Source of the DNA: Opitutia bacterium UBA3151
GTDB taxonomy: Bacteria; Verrucomicrobiota; Verrucomicrobiia; Opitutales; Seribacteraceae
DNA: 5,705 nucleotides
Direction of reading: 5' to 3'
Assembly (NCBI GenBank): GCA_002364975.1
Contig: DEYT01000013.1
Location: 1-5,705, forward strand
The first letter of the stretch is position 1, and the number at the start of each line of letters is the position of its first letter. A program made the position numbers and the translations under genes. The notes under the pieces are model-generated. The model worked only from the letters and a program-made list of their open reading frames with translations, made no database searches and had not been told where the DNA came from. Shown here in pieces: positions 1 through 4,145 of the stretch.

Positions 1-954
1 GATTGTCCAGGTCATGCTGATTACGTCAAAAACATGATTACAGGTGCAGCCCAAATGGACGGAGCTATTTTAGTGGTAGACGCCACAACGGGACCTATGC
101 CTCAAACAAGAGAGCATATCTTGCTTGCTCGTCAAGTAGATGTTCCTAATCTCGTTGTTTTTCTGAATAAATGTGACTTAATGTCTGGGGATGATGAAGA
201 ATTGCTAGAACTCGTCGACATGGAGATCAGGGATTTGCTCAGCAAATATGAATTTGATGGTGACAATGCTCAAATCATTCGTGGTTCCGCAACCAAAGCT
301 CTTGAGGACGATGATGGCGAACTTGGCCTTAGTGCCATTCAAAAACTTATGGACGCAATTGATGCAGAAATTGCTGAGCCTGTAAGAGATGTTGACAAAC
401 CTCTTTTGATGTCTGTGGAAGATGTCTTTACCATCACCGGTAGAGGAACAGTTGCAACAGGGCGTATTGAAAGAGGGATTGTCAAGGTAGGCGATGAGAT
501 TGAAATTGTCGGTCTTGGAGAATCTCGCACCACAACTTGTACAGGTGTTGAAATGTTTCGAAAGGAACTTGGTGAAGGCCAGGCTGGTGATAATGTGGGT
601 ATTCTCCTTCGCGGTGTTGAAAAAGCAGACATACAACGAGGACATGTCATTGCGGCACCTGGAAGCATCAAGCCTCACACTAAAGCTAAAGCACAAATTT
701 ATGTTCTTAATAAAGAAGAAGGAGGTAGGCATACCCCATTCTTTAAGGGATATCGCCCACAATTCTTTTTCGGAACTGCCGATGTCACTGGTAATGTCGA
801 ACTTCCAGATGGAGTTGAAATGGTCATGCCTGGCGACAACCTTGCTGTTGAAATTGATCTTCAGAAATCCATTGCCATGGAATCTGGTCAAAGATTTGCG
901 ATCCGAGAAGGAGGCAAAACGATCGGTGCCGGAAATATTTCTGAGATTCTCTAA
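1..954 (+). CDS. tuf: Elongation factor Tu, 3' portion (5' end outside window)
   Basis: EF-Tu is the cytoplasmic GTPase that delivers aminoacyl-tRNA to the ribosomal A site. The frame is open from base 1, and the first codons read DCPGHADYVKNMITG, the G3 motif with the catalytic His (E. coli His84). By alignment from memory about 80 N-terminal residues, including the P-loop, lie upstream; 317 residues are present. The G4 motif NKCD is at 166-177 and the G5-like GSA follows in RGSATKAL. Domain 2 begins near the DKPLLM stretch and contains GRGTVATGRIERG; domain 3 contains GGRHTPFFKGYRPQF and ends in REGGKTIGAG. Two extra residues follow NKCD compared with E. coli. The position matching E. coli Arg333 is Gly (772-774), which I would not expect. 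ATG 34 is internal, not the start. The gene precedes trnW and secE, a common bacterial order. Identity is certain. Confidence 0.98.
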   Translation, partial: DCPGHADYVKNMITGAAQMDGAILVVDATTGPMPQTREHILLARQVDVPNLVVFLNKCDLMSGDDEELLELVDMEIRDLLSKYEFDGDNAQIIRGSATKALEDDDGELGLSAIQKLMDAIDAEIAEPVRDVDKPLLMSVEDVFTITGRGTVATGRIERGIVKVGDEIEIVGLGESRTTTCTGVEMFRKELGEGQAGDNVGILLRGVEKADIQRGHVIAAPGSIKPHTKAKAQIYVLNKEEGGRHTPFFKGYRPQFFFGTADVTGNVELPDGVEMVMPGDNLAVEIDLQKSIAMESGQRFAIREGGKTIGAGNISEIL

Positions 955-986
955 GCACTACTATCTTTGATTATTTATAAAGTGCT
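954..986 (+). repeat. 6-bp inverted repeat between tuf and tRNA-Trp
   Basis: AGCACT (954-959) and AGTGCT (981-986) are perfect reverse complements around a 21-nt AT-rich loop. The left arm begins on the last base of the tuf stop codon and the right arm ends one base before the first tRNA base. In a tuf-trnW co-transcript this could form a small hairpin directly against the tRNA acceptor stem, possibly a processing or spacing element. The stem is short and the loop is large, so chance is a fair alternative. No U-run follows, so it is not a terminator. Confidence 0.4.
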
Positions 987-1062
987 GGGAGAATAGCTCA
1001 ACTGGTAGAGCAACGGTCTCCAAAACCGTAGGCTGGGGGTTCGAGTCCCTCTTCTCCCGCCA
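987..1062 (+). tRNA. trnW: tRNA-Trp (anticodon CCA)
   Basis: A complete 76-nt cloverleaf can be folded by hand. The acceptor stem pairs GGGAGAA (987-993) with TTCTCCC. The D arm is GCTC/GAGC (996-999 with 1008-1011). The anticodon stem pairs ACGGT (1013-1017) with ACCGT (1025-1029), with loop CTCCAAA and anticodon CCA at 1020-1022, which reads UGG (Trp). The variable loop is AGGCT. The T arm has five G's paired with CCCTC around TTCGAGT, including one G-U pair. The discriminator is G and the CCA tail is encoded (1060-1062). A tRNA-Trp between tuf and secE is a recurrent arrangement in bacteria and implies that the tRNA is cut out of a mixed tRNA-mRNA transcript. No arm is abnormal. Confidence 0.98.
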
Positions 1063-1077
1063 TCGATCTTTCAAAAT

Positions 1078-1284
1078 TTGAATCCATTTGCAAAAATTCG
1101 GACCTTTTACAAGGAAACTTTAGCTGAACTAAGTAAGGCTAGTTGGCCTTCGGTTGGGGAACTTCGTGAGTCCACAGTGGTGGTTGTGATTGGAGTCATT
1201 ATCCTTGGTTTCTTTATTTCAGTTTCTGACTTTTCTCTATCCAATTGGGTTGAGTTGTTTACGAATCTCGTAAAGAGCACTTAG
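1078..1284 (+). CDS. secE: Preprotein translocase subunit SecE
   Basis: SecE is the small clamp subunit of the SecYEG channel in the inner membrane, which exports unfolded preproteins. The product is 68 residues, the short single-span form typical of most bacteria outside the E. coli type with three spans. The amphipathic cytoplasmic helix carries the family signature ELSKASWPS (residues 17-25). It is followed by one transmembrane segment at about residues 33-50 (VVVVIGVIILGFF core). The chosen start is TTG at 1078, because MNPFAKIRTFYKET matches the expected N-terminus and no ATG or GTG lies in frame upstream before the stop at 1006. The next in-frame GTG codons fall at the edge of the membrane span. 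No Shine-Dalgarno sequence is visible and the start lies only 15 nt after the tRNA CCA end. The nusG gene follows 25 nt downstream, the usual secE-nusG pair. Function is secure; the exact start is somewhat less so. Confidence 0.93.
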   Translation: MNPFAKIRTFYKETLAELSKASWPSVGELRESTVVVVIGVIILGFFISVSDFSLSNWVELFTNLVKST

Positions 1285-1309
1285 TTTTAATGTAGAAGCA
1301 CCTTACCCT

Positions 1310-1876
1310 ATGAGTTTAGATATGAAATGGTATGCTTTACAGTGTCTGTCCAATCACGAAGACAAAGTTAAGCGTTATCTTGTTAAATATAAAGAGGATG
1401 ATGAAGAGTTTTGCAGTAGCCTTAAAGAAATTCTTGTACCGATAGAAACCGTTTCAGAGGTCAAGAATGGTAAAAAAAAGCAACGAGATCGTAAGTTTTA
1501 CCCAGGGTATGTTTTTGTCGAGATGAATCTTTTTGACGAAAATGGAAATCTTAAAAAAGGTCCCTGGTATAAAATTAAGGAAACTGATGGGGTGATCAAC
1601 TTTATTGGAAAAGAAAACCCCACTCCTTTGGCGGAAGACGAAATCGGTAGGATATTGAGACAGGTGGATGAAGCAGTTGGAAAGGAAGTGCCCAAAGTCA
1701 AGTTTGTGGTAGGAGAAGTGGTTAAAATATTAGATGGTCCCTTCTTAAACCTAACCGGTGAAATAGAAGAAATAGATGCCGAAAAAGGTACTCTAAAAGT
1801 TTCAGTCTCTATCTTTGGTAGATTTACTCCAGTCGAGCTAGAATTCTGGCAAGTAGAAAAAGCAGAAGAGGAATAA
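1310..1876 (+). CDS. nusG: Transcription termination/antitermination protein NusG
   Basis: NusG binds RNA polymerase to suppress pausing, and its KOW domain contacts Rho or ribosomal protein S10, linking transcription to termination or translation. The 188-residue product has an N-terminal NGN domain (about 5-120), starting MKWYALQCLSNHEDKVKRYL and containing RKFYPGYVFVEM (61-72). A KOW domain follows (about 130-186), with VGEVVKILDGPFLNLTGEI at 134-152 and the closing FGRFTPVELEF. A loop with DENGNLKKGPW (76-86) lies between the YPGYVFVEM strand and the IKETDGVINFIG segment, a form I associate with Verrucomicrobiota-like sequences. ATG 1310 is taken as the start. ATG 1322 (MKWYAL) is a credible alternative that removes four residues, and neither has a clear Shine-Dalgarno sequence. 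It sits between secE and rplK with a 12-nt gap to the latter. Confidence 0.97.
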   Translation: MSLDMKWYALQCLSNHEDKVKRYLVKYKEDDEEFCSSLKEILVPIETVSEVKNGKKKQRDRKFYPGYVFVEMNLFDENGNLKKGPWYKIKETDGVINFIGKENPTPLAEDEIGRILRQVDEAVGKEVPKVKFVVGEVVKILDGPFLNLTGEIEEIDAEKGTLKVSVSIFGRFTPVELEFWQVEKAEEE

Positions 1877-1878
1877 AC

Positions 1879-1882
1879 AGGA
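1879..1882 (+). promoter_or_regulatory. Ribosome binding site of rplK
   Basis: AGGA at 1879-1882 is followed by six A's before ATG 1889, a normal Shine-Dalgarno spacing. It is one of only two recognisable Shine-Dalgarno sites among the seven starts in the window. Confidence 0.7.
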
Positions 1883-1888
1883 AAAAAA

Positions 1889-2314
1889 ATGGCAAAAAAA
1901 GCAGTCGGACAAATCAAACTTCAATTACCTGCCGGTGCAGCTAATCCTGCTCCTCCAGTAGGCCCTGCACTTGGAGCGCAAGGTGTTAACATCATGGGTT
2001 TCTGTAAAGAATTCAATGCCAAGACAAAAGATCAATCGGGGCTGATTCTTCCTGTGGTTATCACCGTTTATGCGGATCGTTCGTTTAGCTTTATTCTAAA
2101 ATCCCCTCCTGCAGCTGTATTACTAAAAAAAGCGGCGGGTCTTGCTAAAGGTTCTGGAGTTCCCAACCGTGATAAAGTTGGAACGGTTACTCGCGACCAA
2201 GTTCTTGAAATTGTAAAAACAAAACAAAACGATTTAAATTCCACCGATGCCGACTCTGCATGCCGGATTATTGAAGGTACTGCAAGAAGTATGGGAATAG
2301 AGGTAAAAAACTAG
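1889..2314 (+). CDS. rplK: 50S ribosomal protein L11
   Basis: L11 sits at the base of the ribosomal stalk on 23S rRNA helices 43/44 (the GTPase-associated centre). It is needed for factor-dependent GTP hydrolysis and for sensing stalled ribosomes in the stringent response. The 141-residue length matches the family (142 in E. coli). The N-terminal domain contains the proline-rich segment LPAGAANPAPPVGPALGAQG (13-32), the region that thiopeptide antibiotics contact. NIMGFCKEFNAKT follows. The C-terminal RNA-binding domain ends with KQNDLNSTDADSA and RIIEGTARSMGI, both hallmark stretches. ATG 1889 gives MAKKAVGQIKLQL, the expected N-terminus, and has an AGGA site. The gene is 12 nt after nusG and 16 nt before rplA, so no space is left for a separate promoter or for the L1-binding leader known upstream of rplK in E. 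coli. Confidence 0.98.
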   Translation: MAKKAVGQIKLQLPAGAANPAPPVGPALGAQGVNIMGFCKEFNAKTKDQSGLILPVVITVYADRSFSFILKSPPAAVLLKKAAGLAKGSGVPNRDKVGTVTRDQVLEIVKTKQNDLNSTDADSACRIIEGTARSMGIEVKN

Positions 2315-2330
2315 AGTTGTCTTTAACATT

Positions 2331-3011
2331 ATGATCGCTAGAAGTAAAAGATATAAAAATTCATTTAAAGATGATCTGGCCGAGGTTGATTTACCTCATG
2401 CAATAGAAAAATTATCTACTTTTGAGAAAGTAAAATTTGACGAAACTGTTGAGATTTCAATGTCCTTAGGTGTTGACCCCAAACAAAGTGCACAAACTGT
2501 CCGTGGCGTGGTTAATTTGCCTCACGGGAGTGGCAAAGAAACCAAAGTGCTTGTTTTTACAGAAAATGCAGAAGAAGCTAAAGAGTTTGGAGCTGACTAC
2601 GCAGGTTTGGAAGACTTAATTTCCAAAGTGAAAGATGGTTGGATGGACTTTGATGTAGCGCTTTCCACAACATCTGCAATGAAGTCTGTTAGATCAATCG
2701 CTCGTGTACTTGGACCAAGAGGTTTAATGCCAACGCCTAAAGCGGGAACGGTAACTGATGATATAAAAAGTGGCATCGAAGAGGTAAAAGCAGGTAGAGT
2801 TGAATTTAAAATGGACAAAACAGGGGCAATCGCTGTGGTAATCGGTAAACGTTCTTTTTCTCCAGAACAACTTCAAGAGAATGCAGAAACTGCAATTGAA
2901 GCAATTTCTTCTTCACGCCCCAATGGATTTAAAGGTAAATTCATTAAATCGATGCATGTTAGCAGTACCATGTCCCCAAGCGTAAGAATTGCATTCACGC
3001 CTGCACAATAA
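2331..3011 (+). CDS. rplA: 50S ribosomal protein L1
   Basis: L1 forms the mobile stalk on 23S rRNA that helps deacylated tRNA leave the E site, and in many bacteria it also represses its own mRNA. The 226 residues are close to the family length (about 229-235). Visible signatures are SKRYKNSF (5-12), VRGVVNLPHGSGK (57-69), and the hallmark LGPRGLMPTPKAGTV (127-141) in the hinge and domain II. The C-terminal KGKFIKSMHVSSTMSPSV (201-218) closes the RNA-binding domain I. ATG 2331 gives MIARSKRYK, a usual start context. No Shine-Dalgarno sequence is present in the 16-nt gap after rplK, so translation may be coupled to rplK or depend on an unstructured start region. Only 7 nt separate it from rplJ. 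Confidence 0.98.
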   Translation: MIARSKRYKNSFKDDLAEVDLPHAIEKLSTFEKVKFDETVEISMSLGVDPKQSAQTVRGVVNLPHGSGKETKVLVFTENAEEAKEFGADYAGLEDLISKVKDGWMDFDVALSTTSAMKSVRSIARVLGPRGLMPTPKAGTVTDDIKSGIEEVKAGRVEFKMDKTGAIAVVIGKRSFSPEQLQENAETAIEAISSSRPNGFKGKFIKSMHVSSTMSPSVRIAFTPAQ

Positions 3012-3018
3012 TTTGTTT

Positions 3019-3528
3019 ATGAGACCAGAAAAAAAATTCCTAGTACAAGAAGCCAGCGAATACCTTAATCGCTCTGACTTCTTTTTTCTAACCGATTACA
3101 AAGGCATTGACGCAGAGGAAACTACTGAATTAAGACAGCTTCTGTCTGAGAGAGGTGCAGAGTTTCATGTTGTTAAAAACTCTTCTCTGAGGCTTGCAAC
3201 AAAAGAGAAGGAAATGGATGCTTTCGAAGAGTACCTTACGGGACATACTGCGATTGTTTTTGGGGGAGAAGATGCATCGAGTGTGGCAAAAGTACTTGGC
3301 GAATATTTTAAAAAATCGGATAAAGTATCGGTTAAGGCAGGTGCTTTAGGGGATCGAGTTTTGACAGCTGCTGAAGTTAAACAGCTTGCTAAGTTGCCCG
3401 GCCTTGAAAGCCTTCGTGCTCATTTCCTTTCACTCCTTAATACTTCTGCTTCTCAGTTACTAAGCGTCATGTCTGCCCCCGCAAGAGGTTTTGTTACCGT
3501 TTTAAAAGCGAAAGCAGATAAAAATTAA
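3019..3528 (+). CDS. rplJ: 50S ribosomal protein L10
   Basis: L10 anchors the L7/L12 dimers to the ribosomal stalk base, and in E. coli the L10-L12 complex represses translation of its own operon. The 169-residue product starts MRPEKKFLVQEASEYL. The globular rRNA-binding domain includes FFFLTDYKGIDAEETTELRQ (21-40), FHVVKNSSLRLA (49-60) and LTGHTAIVFGGED (73-85). The C-terminal helix (about 130-169, with SLRAHFLSLLNTSASQLLSV and APARGFVTVLKAKAD) is the L12-binding spine; its length resembles E. coli (165 residues). ATG 3019 is chosen over the in-frame TTG at 2989, which overlaps rplA and adds residues foreign to the family. There is no Shine-Dalgarno sequence, and the gap after rplA is 7 nt (TTTGTTT). 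The long L10 leader known upstream of rplJ in other bacteria is therefore not present as an intergenic element. Confidence 0.97.
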   Translation: MRPEKKFLVQEASEYLNRSDFFFLTDYKGIDAEETTELRQLLSERGAEFHVVKNSSLRLATKEKEMDAFEEYLTGHTAIVFGGEDASSVAKVLGEYFKKSDKVSVKAGALGDRVLTAAEVKQLAKLPGLESLRAHFLSLLNTSASQLLSVMSAPARGFVTVLKAKADKN

Positions 3529-3654
3529 TTTTCAATTTCGGACTTGTCCGTTTAACCCAAAATAATAACCACCAACCTAGAAGAAATTAGGGGTAAAACC
3601 CTTAAACACCCAATAGGTACTAATCATATTCAGGCAAGGAGGTAATACAATAAA
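3529..3654 (+). promoter_or_regulatory. Enlarged rplJ-rplL intergenic region with possible hairpins
   Basis: At 126 nt this is the longest non-coding stretch in the window. Short foldable elements are visible. CGGA/TCCG closes a CTTG tetraloop (3539-3550), followed by TTT. CCTAG (3576-3580) can pair with TTAGG (3587-3591), using one G-U pair. TAGGGGT...ACCC (3589-3603) can form a 6-bp stem with an AAA loop, including one G-U pair. ACCTA (3575-3579) can alternatively pair with TAGGT (3614-3618), enclosing the last stem and excluding the middle one. No convincing -35/-10 promoter pair was found. A role in setting L7/L12 output or in L10-L12 feedback is an inference from position only. Confidence 0.35.
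3636..3643 (+). promoter_or_regulatory. Strong Shine-Dalgarno sequence of rplL
   Basis: AAGGAGGT is a near-full complement of the 16S rRNA 3' end. It lies 11 nt before ATG 3655, slightly longer than the usual 5-9 nt. It is by far the strongest ribosome binding site in the window, which fits the need for several L7/L12 copies per ribosome. A TAA in frame at 3643-3645 rules out an earlier start in this frame. Confidence 0.85.
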
Positions 3655-4047
3655 ATGTCAGAAATAACAAAAGACCAAGTAGTTGATTGGCTTAGCGGCC
3701 AATCAGTAATAGAGATCGCAGATCTTGTGAAAGATCTCGAAGAAAAATGGGGCGTCAGTGCTGCAGCTCCGGCAGCGGCTGCAGTGGCAGCACCGGCAGG
3801 AGGAGCAGATGGCGGCGAATCCGGAGGAGAAGAAAAGACAGAGTTCGATGTAGTTCTAAGTGAATTTGGCGGCAACAAAATTGCTGTTATTAAAGAAGTT
3901 AGAGCAATCACTGGATTAGGTCTAAAGGAAGCGAAAGAACTCGTAGAAAGTGCTCCTAAACCAATTAAAGAAGCTGTGTCAAAAGACGAAGCAGAAGAAA
4001 TACTTAAAAAGCTTGAAGCATCTGGTGCTAAAGCAGAAATCAAGTAA
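3655..4047 (+). CDS. rplL: 50S ribosomal protein L7/L12
   Basis: L7/L12 is the multicopy stalk protein that recruits and stimulates translational GTPases, including the EF-Tu encoded upstream. The 130 residues divide cleanly. The N-terminal dimerisation and L10-binding domain is 1-33 (DWLSGQSVIEIADLVKDLEE). A flexible Ala/Pro/Gly hinge spans about 34-60 (SAAAPAAAAVAAPAGG, then a Gly/Glu run). The C-terminal factor-binding domain is about 61-130, with EFDVVLSEFGGNKIAVIKEV (63-82) and the hallmark GLGLKEAKELVE (87-98). It is slightly longer than the E. coli protein (about 120), with the extra length in the hinge. The GC-rich, repetitive hinge codons are a composition effect of Ala/Gly, not a sign of transfer. 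It has its own strong Shine-Dalgarno sequence and is followed by a terminator-like hairpin before rpoB. The stop codon overlaps an ATG (TAATG). Confidence 0.98.
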   Translation: MSEITKDQVVDWLSGQSVIEIADLVKDLEEKWGVSAAAPAAAAVAAPAGGADGGESGGEEKTEFDVVLSEFGGNKIAVIKEVRAITGLGLKEAKELVESAPKPIKEAVSKDEAEEILKKLEASGAKAEIK

Positions 4048-4070
4048 TGCCCGCCTTTTTCAATTTGTAA
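4047..4070 (+). other. Seven-codon mini-ORF coupled to the rplL stop (speculative)
   Basis: The rplL stop TAA and an ATG overlap as TAATG, opening a frame that encodes MPAFFNL and stops with TAA at 4068-4070. It ends 9 nt before the 5' arm of the terminator-like hairpin. The overlap would allow re-initiation by ribosomes finishing rplL, and a ribosome stopped here would reach into the hairpin's 5' arm. There is no Shine-Dalgarno sequence for it, and so short a frame can easily arise by chance. Confidence 0.2.
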
Positions 4071-4079
4071 TTCTTTTTT

Positions 4080-4113
4080 AAGCCGTACGGTTGCATGCAA
4101 CCTGCGGCTTTTT
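4080..4113 (+). terminator. Intrinsic terminator/attenuator between rplL and rpoB
   Basis: AAGCCGTA (4080-4087) pairs with TGCGGCTT (4103-4110), one pair being T-G. After a single bulged C (4088), GGTTG (4089-4093) pairs with CAACC (4098-4102) around a CATG loop. This gives 13 pairs followed by a T-run (4109-4113) and a second T-rich stretch at 4117-4127. The core GGTTGCATGCAACC is itself a perfect 14-nt palindrome. The form is that of a Rho-independent terminator for + strand transcripts. Since rpoB starts only 36 nt after the hairpin and no separate promoter is evident, partial read-through is likely, as at the rplL-rpoB attenuator known in E. coli. Confidence 0.85.
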
Positions 4114-4145
4114 CCATTTTTTTATTTCCAACCCGCACGATCGTT

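Noticed and set aside
205..891. Long antisense open frame (228 codons) across tuf
   Set aside because: It is a shadow of the highly biased EF-Tu coding frame, with no family resemblance, no Shine-Dalgarno sequence and full overlap with an essential gene.
494..970. 158-codon same-strand alternative frame inside tuf
   Set aside because: It overlaps the EF-Tu frame fully until the stop, and its translation shows no recognisable domain; chance openness is the simpler reading.
976..981. TATAAA as a -10 box for an independent trnW promoter
   Set aside because: No -35 element lies at suitable distance (953-958 reads AAGCAC), and AT-rich spacers yield such hexamers readily. It would also place the start almost on the first tRNA base.
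2989..3018. Upstream TTG extension of L10
   Set aside because: It overlaps the rplA end and adds residues not found in the family; ATG 3019 gives the expected N-terminus.
3719..3740. Two AGATCT palindromes and a GAGATC/GATCTC inverted repeat in the rplL N-terminal codons
   Set aside because: Explained by the coding sequence of a conserved helix; no regulatory context.
3770..3835. Repetitive GC-rich stretch in rplL
   Set aside because: It encodes the normal Ala/Pro/Gly hinge of L7/L12, so low complexity is expected.
3630..4100. Antisense open frame of 156 codons over rplL
   Set aside because: Its Ala/Ser/Pro-rich translation is the mirror of the L7/L12 hinge codons; no independent coding evidence.
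4137..4144. ACGATCGT palindrome where the rpoB Shine-Dalgarno would sit
   Set aside because: An 8-nt palindrome is common by chance and there is no second site or known operator resemblance.
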